Positions 22,560 through 34,600 of a stretch of 64,000 nucleotides of DNA are shown piece after piece. Made by a program: the position numbers and the translations under genes. The notes beneath the pieces were generated by a model. It saw only the letters and a list, made by a program, of their open reading frames with translations, was not told where the DNA came from and searched no databases. Source of the stretch: Strobilurus pachycystidiatus (taxonomy: Eukaryota > Basidiomycota > Agaricomycetes > Agaricales > Physalacriaceae); NCBI GenBank assembly GCA_019915135.1, contig JAHLMK010000026.1:58501-122500 (forward strand), in the 5' to 3' direction. The number at the start of each line of letters is the position of its first letter. Within the stretch, counting starts at the first letter, position 1.

Positions 22560-25500
22560 ATGAAGACTCAAGGTCTGAGAGTGCATCGACATCACGACAA
22601 GTCCTCCGACATTTCGGTTCGCTCCTACTATCGTGGTAACCAAGGTCGGCTCTGTCAGCGGGGCAGCGCGCCAATACAAGTCTCCCAAGCCCACGCAAAT
22701 CGCCATACTCCAGCCGTAGATGTTGGAGACTCATTCGGAATGGACGTTGACGACTTCCCGATTCTGGACTCGACAGTCTCCGCCGAGAATATGCCCTTTC
22801 CGGTCGTCCATCAAGTCTTTGAGATGGTTCGTTTGGGTAGAGAGCGTCGCCTTCATAAGAATGCTGCCAAAGCTTCGTTGAAGAAGGTATGTCGTTGACT
22901 CCCAACAATTACAGAGTGCAATTGGCACCCCTGGTAGCTGCGTGAGCTGCACCGCTGGCGCGGGATTGGCGGCGGTCAAGATTACCGTCCCAAGTACCTG
23001 AACGAGTTGACACGGGGCAAAGGCCGCGGCGGTTATCAACATCCTTGCTGCCAATGCACTATAGATTTCCCTCTTGCTCCTGGCGAAACCGTCATCTCCC
23101 GCCCAGCTGTTTTCCGCTGCAAAGAATGTCATGCCACTTGCCTCGAATGTCGTTCGTGCATCGTGCGTCGTCATCTGTTGTTGCCGTGCCATGTGGTGCA
23201 GGTGCAATTATTCATTTCAGTCTCATCGCACCCGGTAACTAATTGTCTACAGGAGTGGAAGGGCGGGACCTTTGAGCGAACGCCTCTTCGCGCTCTTGGT
23301 CTACGAGTGCAACTTGGCCATGAAGATACCGACCAATGTCCTGTGCCCATCCCTGCCCACGAACAATTTGTGATCATCCACGACAACGCACTTCATGAAG
23401 CCACGGTTGATTTTTGCGGCTGCGTCGAACAACAACCTCCACGCATACAACTCCTCCGTGCCGGGATGTTTCCCGCTACTGTGACGCGGCCGCGCACAGC
23501 AGTGACGTTCAAATCTCTCGAGCAATTCGATGCTCTAACTCTGGCTGGCAAGCTTTCGGCCTACGATTACTATAAGCACCTGGTGTATAGAACGGATGCC
23601 GCGGGATTGTGCGTGCCTAAGGTATGCATGTTAGCTTGCTCTTCTGACGACGAATGTATTGATGGAATTGACAGGATCAATATAAACCTTTCCTGCGAGT
23701 CGTTCGGCAATACCGCCATCTCACGCTGATGATGCAAGGTGGGAAGGGCTGCGAAGATGATGGTTATAGCAACGTCGGCATTGGCGAACTGGCTCTCAAG
23801 TGTCCTGCCTGTCCGCGCCCTGAAATCAACCTTCCGAAGAGTTGGCGTGACGTCCCACCCGACAAGGAGTAAGCTTGTGTTTCTCTTTATCTTCGGAGCG
23901 GGTCTTGACAAATCCACAGGTACCTGTACCAGCAGATCCAGGCCTCGGACGCCAACTTTCGTCTTCAAAGCCTTTTTCGCTCGACCGAAGAAGCCGACCC
24001 TGGCTTGCACACGGGCCAAGCCTATTTTGTCGAGGAGAAGGGATACAAGGAACATTACGCGAAATTTGCGACACAGACAGATGTAAGTTCTTCTCCTTCA
24101 TCATATATTTAGCCTACCGCGGCTTACGCGTTCCTTGCGTATAGATCTCCACATGCAGTGGCTTCAAAACCCTGGCGCATGCCGAGTCGAAGAACTCCAC
24201 CGGCCTACGTGCAACTGGTGTGGTGATGACCGCCTGCGCTCGTCACGAGATGGTTCCCGGGCAGGGAGTCGGCGACCTGCAGAAGGGAGAGCGGTTCGTC
24301 GCGTCATTGCATCTCATTTTTATTGCTCTAACTCTGGTATGGAAGATACTGCAATACCGACTACATTGTCGCCTCCGGTCTCTATCCCGTCAAAGTCAAG
24401 AAGGTCTTCCTCTCCTACGATGTTGCGTGCCAGTGGTTCGTCAAGATGGCAGAGCGATTCAAAGAGCTTCCCGAGAGGCTCTGGATTCCTACCAATACAA
24501 AGATCGACGCAGGCGTGCCCAAGCTCCACTGCAAGGCGCACAAGATCATGTGTCAGTTACTCTTCTCGCTTGCTCTAATTATCGGCATGGGCAGGACAGA
24601 CGGAGAAGGTATCGAGCGGATGTGGGCGTTCCTTAACGGCTGCGCGGCAAGTACGAAAGAGATGGGTCCCGGGCATCGTCACGACACCCTGGACACCCAT
24701 TTCCATTATATGAATTGGTGTAAATATATCTCTTTCGGTGAGCCTGGTTTACTTGGTGCATCGGGCAACGACTGACATCTGCTTCAAGGTTTGACGCTCC
24801 TCAAGAAGCGAAAGCAGGCTCGCTTTGAAGCGACGCGCCAAGCCGGAATACACGACCAGCTCACCTCGATCATACCTGGCGACGACACGGTGAAGAGGTG
24901 GACAGAAGAAGTTACAACTTGGGAGAGCAATTGTTTTGCACGACCGAGTCCGTATGGAAAAGTCATCAAGCGTGAGTTTGCCGTGCTTGAACCGTGAACG
25001 CTCGTATCGAGAGTCGCTGATGTGTTCGTTCTAGACGAGTCCGAGCAAATGCTCCGTCTGCGTTTAGCGGAACACGACCGTCGACGCCGTGAGGCAGGTG
25101 AATTGAAGCTAGTAACATCCACCGTGGCCCAATTTCTAGCCTACGCATTTGATGTTGAGGAAATACAGTGAGTGCAGTCGTCATACATCACTGTCGATAA
25201 TAACACAAGCTCTAGACTGTCCATTCGTCGGGATCGCAAGGGAGCGCTCGATGGATTGTTGACATCACATCAGGCCAGCGACTTACATCGCCGACGCGTT
25301 ACCCTCAGACGGCAAATTAAACACCTTCGTTCGATGCAGTTCACGTACATGCCTGGTGCTGGGATACGATGTCGGGAGGCAATGGTGTCTCTCTCTGGGT
25401 CGGCCGATGTCGAGGACGAGGTCTTGTGGTTGCCATCGGACTTCGAGCATTCTGATTATGCGAAGGCGTTCTCAGAGGGTCTGGATGTCGTGGAAGTGGA

Positions 25501-26365
25501 GCACCGAGTGAGCCAGATGCGGGATTCGTTGGCGACCATACGCTCAAGTCAAACCATGATCGGTTGCTCGCATGCGCATCGAAGGAAGAATGCGAGGGGA
25601 CAGCATGCACTCACGCGGGCCGCTTCATTCGTCGAACAACACGAAAAGCTCACAAAGGAGGCCAGGGAACGGTACGGATTCTGTCGGGCGGCCCTAGCGA
25701 GATTGAAGGGCTCCGATATCTCCTGGCAAGCCGAGTTCAGGGAGCTGACACAAGCAGACTGTCAGTCCCTCCAAGGCGCAGAGTATGACACCGAGACGCT
25801 GCTTCCGTTGGGTCAAGGGACGTATGTTTTGCCGTGGATCTGGACCGCAACTGGTGCAATGGGAGATGGGTCGGATGTACATATGTTGGAGATGGCGAAG
25901 GTCGAGTGGCTTAAGAGTAGAGCTAGGGTGGGACGTTGGACAGAAGAGTTGGCCTTGGTGGTTGAGGAGATGCGGCGCGTACGCGTGACGTTGCGGTACA
26001 CAGAGTTGTGGTGGGAGACTCGGAAGACGTGGCGCGCCTCAGCGGATCCTGCCATTCGGGAGGGATCAATATCGTACGCAACACGTCAGGCGCATATCCA
26101 CCGGGACCTGCGGAATTCCTTTGCAGCCATGTGGGACGTCACAGACGAGGATGGGGATTATCAAGATCTGCCCTGGCAGGATACGGAATTGACGGGCGGA
26201 GGGCCTGGAGGTGACGGCGAGGAGGAAGAGGTAGATGACACTGGAGTTGTGGCGGTGGAGAAAGTCGTCGTCAGTACGCTTAGCGAGGCCGTGGAGGAGC
26301 TGACCGAGGACGCCGTGATGGAGGAAGCGGTCGCCAATACAAGTGGCGACCATCGTGATATATAG
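22560..26365 (+). CDS. KDZ-type transposase with CxC2 cluster, ten exons, intact (locus 1)
   Basis: Exons 22560-22886, 22938-23201, 23253-23621, 23675-23868, 23920-24082, 24145-24293, 24346-24737, 24789-24971, 25035-25167 and 25216-26365 splice in frame to 1,107 aa. Residues ~146-190 are the CxC2 cysteine cluster found at the N-terminus of KDZ transposases (CCQC, then CKECHATCLECRSC). The KDZ core follows: CPACPRPEINLP, SKNSTGLRATGVV, SYDVACQWF (Asp ~514), PKLHCKAH, GRTDGEGIER (Glu ~576/579) and STKEMGPGHRHDTLD. The C-terminus is helical (VEWLKSRARVGRW, EEMRRVRVTLRY). KDZ elements are large eukaryotic DNA transposons that move by a DDE-type mechanism. No stop or frameshift is seen, so it may be active. 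Terminal repeats were not identified. Confidence 0.92.
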
Positions 26366-26440
26366 TGACCACTTCGATAGCTCTACCAGTATTAGTCTAG
26401 AAGCATGTATTTAGGTAGCATCCCAGTAAGACAAAAACAT

Positions 26441-26488
26441 TCCACTTTAGGTCGAGGACAATCCACTTTAGGTCGAGGACAATCCATT
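26441..26488. repeat. 21-bp direct repeat
   Basis: Two full copies of TCCACTTTAGGTCGAGGACAA (26441-26461 and 26462-26482) and the start of a third, just downstream of the KDZ transposase stop. Could be part of the element's subterminal sequence. Confidence 0.8.
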
Positions 26489-28110
26489 CTGGGACGGTGC
26501 AGAGACAGCCGTCCGTTTTAGGATGCCAATATAGCTGCCGAATGTGGTGCCGCTCTTTTGGACGGGTCTGCTGCTATATGCGGCAGAAGGGTACTGTGCA
26601 AGAATGGGAATAAGCCTGTGCTGGGTGGCTGTGTACATGGAGCATCTAGGTGTCAACTGAGAAAGTGCCGATCAGCTCTGATTTGGCAAGTGTTGGTGAC
26701 ATCGGGTGGTTTGCTAACACCTGATATCGCCTAAATGGTTCTAAGGTCTTTTTGGGGCTTTCAAGGTCTTTTGGGTTCTCTCAAATTCAGAGTAAGTTGA
26801 GTCGAAACTCGAGTTAGATTCACTACAGCGACTGCGTATTACTAGCGGATACTGTGGGGGCACTAAGCTACCTATCTACTGGCGCTTTCTGGCCTTTTAT
26901 ACTATTCCTACTATTCTGTACTGTAAGCGGGTTTACTACCTGTCGGGCCTCTCGGAGGTCGAGCGAGTCATTCTGTACTAGCGTCCTGATTGGCTATCCC
27001 TGTTCAAAACAGCCGACCCGGGAGAAGACTGAACACTTGGTCAGTGCCAAGTGCGCCACAACACCGATCTGGCTCTTCCTCAAGTCTATTTCTGTCTCCC
27101 GAGGTCCCGCTTGTCTTGGCAAAACTCCTTAATGAGTTCTTTCGTGTCTTTAGGCGTTGGTTGGGTTTGTCCTTAGCGCTTGGAAGGTGATTCGTTTTCG
27201 ACAACTCAGTGACACCACATCAATACGCGAGTTCCAGTAAGGTACAAGATTCATGATCGGGCTTTTTAGCCAGGTCTATCTTTAGTGATTGGCGGCGGCG
27301 GATCGAAGTCCGTTTTCTTCTTTAGTGCGGGGCGTCGGAGCGGAGATCACTATTCCAAAGGCGCCATGGCCCAGAAGAGAGATCTTCTCCTTGATCTATT
27401 CTCGGTCGCACGAGTTCTGACTTAGCACGAGTAAACTCCTTGAGCCTTCTTGGTAGAGTATCTCCTGCCTGAGTACTTTCTGTAGTGCTATTTCTGGTAG
27501 GCACTTGTCGTTGCGTGACCGACACGGTTGAATGAACTCCTGGTTTTAAGAGTACAACACTTGGATAAGGATATTCGGAGTTAAGGAGTACGATTGGTCG
27601 ATCATACCGCGTCCTAAGGCGTGTATGGTGTTTCCCTTAGTCCTGGAGACTTGCCTGCGTTAAGGTAGTTTCTCCGTGTGTCTCTCTGGTCGTTGTGCTG
27701 TGACTGGAAGTCCTGGCATAGACTCCTACAGGAATCGCAAAATTCCTTGGTTCTGGCACTAGGATTCTACAATGCGTATCAGCGCGTCATACTCTGATGG
27801 CTCAAAGTGAGGCGCAGATGGCCGAGCATTTCGAGTGCATTGATCCCGGCTGGACGCATCTCCGACCAAGGTGCAGGCGTCGTACTTACTCTATTGCGGA
27901 TTTACGCACATCATTTTTCTAGCCCGGACCTTATTAGTTAAACTCAAATTACACATCGTTTAATTGGGCAATGTAATGAAATAGTGGTGCAACTGTGATG
28001 AATGACAAGTAAAGTAAGAATACCATACACTAGCATATCTAGTCAAGGGCCTGATGAGGGAGCCTACGCGTCTCAATGTCCTCTTGCAAGCGCTCGGCTT
28101 GCATCAAATC
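26489..28110. other. degenerate repeat sequence, no intact gene
   Basis: No frame is supported. From ~26,780 to 26,935 the sequence loosely resembles 40,515-40,635 (a GAGTTAGA, ACTACAG, CACTAA, TTTATAC order is shared). Around 27,735-27,785 it resembles 41,575-41,628 (both have GCAAAATTC followed by TTCT and GGC). This suggests two old, diverged copies of one LTR-type element. Confidence 0.35.
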
Positions 28111-28706
28111 CTACGCCTTGCTGAACATGTCGTAGATCTCGTCCATTGCTTGAAGCGCCGACGATACCTCATCCCAGCGGGGGTCCAAACTTCCCTCTTT
28201 GCCCCATTCAAGCCCAGATGATGATTGCTCCGCCGACTCCAACCACTCGTACAACGATGCTGTATCCCGATAAAGAGCGTCTCCAGCTGAATCCTCGCCA
28301 TTTAAGATGTTGGCACAAACCTGCTTGAGGTATCGGCGAGGCGCGTTGTTGGTTAACGCCCGGAAGTTGGCGCGTTGTTGACGGACGTGTCGGACAATTG
28401 CCTTGACCTCTGACAATTCCTGGGTAGGATGCGGAGGAAGGGGAGGTACTACAGTGGCAGCAGTAGCAGGTGTCGGGTCTTTGTCCCTAAAATAGAGTCA
28501 CTTCTGTCATCTATCCAGTTCATACTCATTTACACCCACCAATCAACGAGTAGGGCGCTAATTGCACGGCGAAGACATCGAGCCTCATTGTTAGCGACCT
28601 GGTGAGATCGCCAGTACCGCTGATTGGTGTCGTATCGAGCGTCCCGACGTGATTGCAGCATGGTGTGAGTTGGTGCTGGACCCCGCTTTTTACGAGCAAA
28701 AGGCAT
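28111..28706 (-). CDS. small basic protein, two exons, divergent to the TET/JBP-like gene
   Basis: Exons 28706-28540 and 28486-28111 keep frame and give 180 aa. The N-terminus is basic (MPFARKKRGPAP, then QSRRDARYD and NQRYWRSHQ), followed by a Pro-rich linker and a helical C-terminal part (LSEVKAIVRHVRQQRANFRAL) ending MDEIYDMFSKA. I do not recognise it. It lies head to head with the TET/JBP-like gene, ~425 bp apart, in the same position as the small minus-strand gene beside KDZ locus 1. Confidence 0.6.
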
Positions 28707-29130
28707 TCTAACAACATGCTGCTTTGGAAATAAAGATCAGATATCATTCAGTGCACGTACCCGTAAGTTATAGAAGAGTTTACCCAATGTTGCGGAAAAT
28801 TGTGTCTGGGGAAGATGAAAGTCGAAGGACGAATGCGATCATCATTCTTGTAAGGTGTTCACCTTAAAACAGTGCACATGGTAAGACCAAGTTTATCTTC
28901 TTATGCGCTCAATGGTCTCCCTTGGTCAAAGTTAGTAACTCTTTCTAAATTTCATTTCAAGCACAGTCATATTTTCCAATGATTTTAATTATGTGTGAGT
29001 GAGGCTCAGTCCACTTCTTGAGGCAGGTGCGGCTAGCGCGGCTCCTAGTCACAGATGCACCAATTCGGTCTCGTCACATCACAAACTATTTTCGTTCCTT
29101 TCCTTCCACCACCGAGACTGCCCGACGACG

Positions 29131-31392
29131 ATGGTGCAAACCTCCATGGCAGGCGTCCATGAGTATGACGCTGGTAAGTCGCTCTCTTTTGCGCTCTCTT
29201 AAATCTCTATTGCTGCTTGGCTATGTCTGGCGGCGGGTGGACAGCTCCTGGGGGCAACAGTACGCGTAGGTCCGCCCTTGGACCAGCGGAGCATGCATTG
29301 AGAGCCCTCCACCCGTTCGTCCGGCGCCGCGAGCATTCAAGTCTTGTCTGCATTGTCTATTTCCTGGCGGTCGCTGATCTAAGATATTTTTAGGACACTC
29401 TGCGAGTCGGTCAACGCGCAGTGGGAGGGTCTGGTCGCCATTTTGGGTCCCAGTCGTAAAGAGCAAGACCTTCTTACGCGACCTGCTGCTCCGTCGTCAA
29501 AAGGAGCCTCCTCCGTCTGGTGAAGAGGAGGGCGACGTTACCATTGTCGGCAACCCCAAGCGTCGTCCATGGGGAGCAGTCCGACGCAGCCTGCGCCAGC
29601 TGGGCATCCCCGCGCCGCCCTTGTATCTCTTTCCTCGGCGTACTCCCGCGGCAGCTACGTCCGACGCTCCCGCGGCCAGCGCTCCCACTTCTTCCACCTC
29701 CATGCTCTCGCTCAAACTCCACGCCTATCCGCCGTCTGACTCAGACGACTCAGACAGTTTGGATGGCTCCAGCTCGGAGCCGGAGGCTGAGTTTGCGCAT
29801 GAGGTGGACGAGTCTCTGTTTACACCACCACAGTCTCCTCTCTTTACTCCTCTGCCTTCTCCGCTCTTACCCCCCCCGTCCTCTCCCGTCTTGGCGCCAC
29901 AGCTGTCTCCGCTCTTTACACCAGCACCGTCTCCGCTCTTTACGCCAGCACCGTCTCCACTCTCTATGCCATCCCCTTTGCCTTCCCCTTCCTCGACGCC
30001 CTCCGCGCCTGCCAGTTACTATACCGAGCGCCCTGTCGACTACCGACCTGCCATGGACTACGCATGGTTTGGGGAGACTGTCGGCCTTCCCAGGCCGAAG
30101 CGTAAGGCGGTGTGGAAGGATGGGATCCGAGACGGGGAGATGATATCCAAGAAGGCTCGGCGGGAAAAGTCTCCGGAGTCTTGCCATAGCGCCAACCGCG
30201 GCCGCAACCAGCGTCGGGCCAGAGCGCGGTCTCAACAACCCTCCTCCACCGCTCAAGAAGGCTCGCGCCGCAAGGTGAAAGTTGCTAGCGCTAAGCATGC
30301 GTTGGAAGCGGAGGTGCTGGAGACCAACTTCAAGACCAAGCCTGTCAAATGGTCAGGCCCAAAATACGGCAAGGACACCCGCGTCTTTACCGTAGACGAT
30401 ATTCCGCAGATGGTCGAGGACGGTTTCTTGGTGGTTGCTTGGGAAGGAGGGTAAGTTTTTTGAGTCTTTGCTTTACATTTTACAAACTTACCTTTCACCA
30501 TAGGAAACCTCAACTCATATTGGACACCGATGGGCGCCTAATCGTCGTTCTAGCTGGCCACCCCAATGATCCACGCTGGGCCGACCTCATGCAGGAGGCT
30601 GTGAGGCGGCTCAGCGAGCTCCGGCATAAACTGCGGTGGGCGCGGAAGGAGTACAGTCATCGTCGCGGGGAGTATCCGGCAAAGGGCATGGGGATCTCAT
30701 TTGGAGGCGGCCGTATCATACCTGGAAAACTCGTCAACCACCCAGACGACAAAGCACTGCTTTGGAAGCTGCTCAGGAGTGAGCCGTTTGTCAGAATGGC
30801 CGGATTTGCTGACAGTGAGTACCGCCGTATTACTAACCCGCTCTTCTTATTCACCACGCTCGCAGAACAACTACGCAAATACTTTCCTCGCACATGGCAA
30901 GAGTACGAGGACACTCTGACCAACATCCTCGAGGATGACGACAGCCTTGAAAGACTATTCCCAAACAGCGCCTTTGCTGCCTGCCACGTCAACCTCCCTT
31001 CCAACGCATTCACCCGCCTTCACACTGATCACCTCAACCTGGTCTGTGGCTTATGCGCTGTATGGGTCATGGGCCGATTCAACCCAAAGAAAGGGGGTCA
31101 CCTCATTCTATGGGATCTCAAGCGCATCATTGAATTTCCCCCCGGCAACCTTATACTTCTTCCATCCGCCCTTGTCAAGCACGGCAACGTCAGCGTGGAA
31201 CAAGACAGCGTACGCTGCGCATTTGTCATGTACTCGGCTGCTGGTCTTTTCCGCTGGGTTCACAATGGCTTCCAGTCGGACACTTCCTTCTGGGATAATG
31301 CGACCACTGAAGAGCGTGCGGAGTGGGCGGCCTTTGCTGACTCCCTTGTCGACTCAAACTTAGATTACTTCCCGCGCTGGCAATCATCATAA
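29131..31392 (+). CDS. TET/JBP-like 2-oxoglutarate/Fe(II) dioxygenase
   Basis: Exons 29131-29173, 29245-29340, 29394-30450, 30504-30814 and 30866-31392 splice in frame to 677 aa. The first two exons are less certain. The N-terminal ~350 residues are low complexity: acidic, Ser/Pro repeats (SPLFTPAPSPLFTPAPSPL) and basic patches (PKRKAVWKDG, KKARREK). The catalytic domain lies at ~400-650 and has an iron-binding LHTDHLN (His ~555, Asp ~557), GRFNPKKGGHLILWDL, distal His in LVKHGNV (~608), a 2-oxoglutarate-binding Arg in SVRCAF (~619), and AAGLFRWVHNG. This order is that of TET/JBP proteins, which oxidise methylated bases in DNA. Basidiomycetes have many such genes linked to KDZ transposons. 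All key residues seem present, so it may be active. A KDZ transposase follows ~300 bp downstream on the same strand. Confidence 0.88.
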
Positions 31393-31688
31393 TTACCTAC
31401 CTATCTTATGGACCCTACAATCATTGTCTGTCACTCTTTTTTTATAGCTTTATACCTCAGTCGTGCTACATTAGTTTAGTATACATTACAAAAAAACTTC
31501 TGCTTTGTGAATCTCCATATTCCCTAAGTCCTTTGTGGCTGGTAGCTGTAATGAGATGGAGGCACATGAGCAAGCCGTACACAATCAACAAAACAATTTT
31601 AGATCTTTTCTTAAACTCCCAACCCACTCAGTACACCCCTCCCGCTGAAGCCGCCCACACCACCCACACCGCTCCCGTCTGTCTGTCC

Positions 31689-34600
31689 ATGGAACGCAAC
31701 CCAGATGGCACCTGGCAAACTCTCAGCGCCGGTGGACGGGCGCTCGCCCGTGACTTGAACCTTCCAGCAAGTTCCGGTCCCGCTAAGCGTGGCAGGACTC
31801 AAGCCACATTTGGAGGGCAGGAGCGGGCTGTGGTGCCCGGTGCATGGTCTTCAGTGGCGGCCTCCCGGGAGTACACTTCCAGTCCAAGAGGGAGGGAGAG
31901 TGTTCGCTCTCGCGCACCAGCGCATGGAGCCTGGACCACGGACGGGACCTGGGCCGTCGACGATCAAGCAGACTACGAGCTTGACCCCGACGGTGGTGAT
32001 TGGTATGACGTGGAGGTGGAGGCGCCGATGGAGGATAGCCGCGTTTTCCAGCAAGAGGGAAGAACAAAGACGAAAAAGAAGAAGAAACGCTCACAGCAAT
32101 CGACCCGGCCACACATCCATTGGATCAAGAGTTGGTCGCAAGAATATTTGGATGAGGTGGTGCGCGGGGATGGGCGTGGTGATAACCGGAAGATGAAGCA
32201 CTGCGTTGATTGCCAAAGCCGGCGGGAGAAGGTCTTGGGTCCGCCCCAATACCGGTGCGAGAACTGTTTCGTCGATGACCTCCTTTGCGCCACATGCGTC
32301 AAGCGCCGTCACCGTTACAACCCTTTACATCGCCTTGAGGTGAGTTATCTTCTTCTTGGTTGCGCCTCGTATTGATTCAGAGATCAGGAGTGGAAGGACG
32401 GCTCTTTCATTGAGGCGTCTTTCAAGGACTTGGGGCTGCGAATACAACTGGGCCACGCAAGCCTTTACTGTGCCTCGCTCGCTGCCGCGCACCAGGACTT
32501 CCGCATATTCCACTCAACTGGAGACATTCCGGTTGCTCTGGACTTCTGCGGCTGTGAGCGCAAACAGCCGGGGCACATCCAGCTCCTGCGTAGCCGCCTG
32601 TATCCTGGCAGTCAATCCGTGCCTAGGACTGCCGCCTCCTTCCGCATCCTCGACTTCTCTCACCAACTCTCCCTCTGCTCCAAACTCCCCGTCACCAATT
32701 TTATTACCACGCTGCAGAAACTCGGCAACAACTCGAAAGTCAAGGTCCCCCTGGCGCGATGCAAAGTCTTCGCGCGGATGGCTTTACAGTGGCGTTTCCT
32801 GAAGCTGCTGAAGCGGGGAGGCCGTGCTCACGATCCAACGGGGGTCGCCGGGACGCAGCAAGGGGAGCTCGCTCTTCGCTGCCCTACTTGCCCACACCCA
32901 GACATCAACCTGCCGCCAGATTGGAAGACTGCACCGCCGGAGTTGATGTACGTCCTCGTCTCACACGGTTGCACAGTCGGACGCGCTGCTGACGACCATC
33001 TAGTTTTCTATACAGACTCATTATCTGCATCGACGCGAACTTCCGGTTGAAGTTGCAAATGGTCTCTTCTTGGTCGCGCGATCCCGGCTATGGAATCGGG
33101 TGGATGTATTTTGGGCCACCGGACAAGTATGAGCAGCAAATGAAGCTCATGCTGGCCAAGGGGCAGGGGCAGGAGATAAGTACCTGCGTCGGGTTCGACG
33201 CGCTGAGTCGAGCAGAGAGCAGAGGGAAGAATCTTCAATATTCGGGCGTCGGTGCGGTGTCTTGCAGGCGCGGGGAAATGGTTATGTCTCTGGTAAACTT
33301 GACCAAGGGCGAGGCGTGAGTTTCTCTCCGCGATCTTTTGTGCTTCAAGACTTTATTGACTTTCTAATAGCTACGCACCCATGGATTACGGAGTGATGAT
33401 CGCCCTCTCTCCCTTCCATCTCTTGCTGTTCATACTACTCAGCTACGACATTGCCTGCCAGTGGTTCGTCAATTTCTACCGACGGATGAATCAAGACTGG
33501 CCGGAGAAATACCGTCTTCCCGATATCACCTTCACGCCCGCTATCCCAAAATTTCACGAACCGGCACACAAAGGTGAAGGTCACGAGCAGTTCTCGTTAA
33601 ACCTCATCTCGGGCGTAGGCAACAGCGACCTGGAAGTCCCAGAACGTATCTGGGGCCCATACAATGTCCTGGGGACGGCGACGAAAACCAACGGACCAGG
33701 TGCACGACATCTGCTATTGGATGACCATTTCCATTGGTGGAATTTCGAAAAGTACGTATTGATGGGCTCCACTCTACGCCGTAAATATCTGGTAGCTATC
33801 GTGGATCACAATAAGCAGGAGGAGGGCCATCGGGGGTTTACGGAGAGCATCCCGGAGGAGTTGGTCAAGGAGTGGGACGAGCTTTGTGAGGAATGGGAGA
33901 AGGCCGGGTATCCGAAGCGGGCTCTAAATCCTTTCCAAGTGGACGAAGCCGGCATGAGTGAGGCAAAGGTTGTCAAGGAGTTGGAAGATTTCGAGGCGGA
34001 GCGTCGACGGACGGGCGGAGTCATTCTTCACACCACAACCCCCCACGCGTTCATCAAGATGGGGATCGAGCTTGAAGACGAGCAGTGAGTCCTTCCTTCC
34101 AGATTGATTCCTTTACTCATGAAGTGATTCTCAGGTTCAAGGTGAAGGAGTTTTTTGCCCAGCACTCCTCCCCCACTTTTCGTCAGAGTTCTACGCTGGC
34201 CGAACAAAGGAACGTCCTTGATTGCAAGTTGCGGGATTGGCGACGCTTGCGGGCGGTTTACATGCCAGGACTCCTGCAGTTTCTCACAGAGATGGAAGAG
34301 GTCGTGGACGAAGAGGAGTATCAGGGAGAGTCATCCAACGTCCAGCCGGAGAATGGGAAGTTGTGGATGCCGTCAAGCTTACCCGAGGAGAGGCGAGGGC
34401 CTATATGTGCGGGGGATTTGGCGTCCATGGAAGGTCGTCTGCGGGAGGCTCAGTGTCTGGACGCCTTGGATACTATTCGGCACACTCTGCGTCTGAAGAC
34501 GCGGATGATTCAGTTCAAGAAGGCGAACGTGTGGGGGCAGAGCGCCAACGTCCGGTCTCGTGAGATTATCGATTGTGTCCATGATCGTGCGCTTTCCAGT

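Larger units (their letters stand above)
13596..24681 (+). repeat. tandem duplication unit 2 (11.1 kb, full LTR-retrotransposon form)
   Basis: Second copy of the segment at 6,268-13,595, longer by 3,758 bp. That difference equals the internal region plus one LTR of the retrotransposon at 16,454-21,303. To the right of 24,681 the KDZ gene continues, so this unit carries the original right boundary and unit 1 the original left boundary. Confidence 0.93.

Noticed and set aside
24565..24615. A further intron in the KDZ gene after HKIMC (GTCAGT...GGCAG)
   Set aside because: Reading straight through keeps frame and places F-S-L before the conserved G-x-GRTDGEG motif, as expected for KDZ proteins, so no intron is needed.
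6268..24681. Pure assembly echo as the explanation of the tandem units
   Set aside because: Scattered single-base differences and the solo versus full LTR state distinguish the copies. A haplotype mis-join remains possible and is named as a test.
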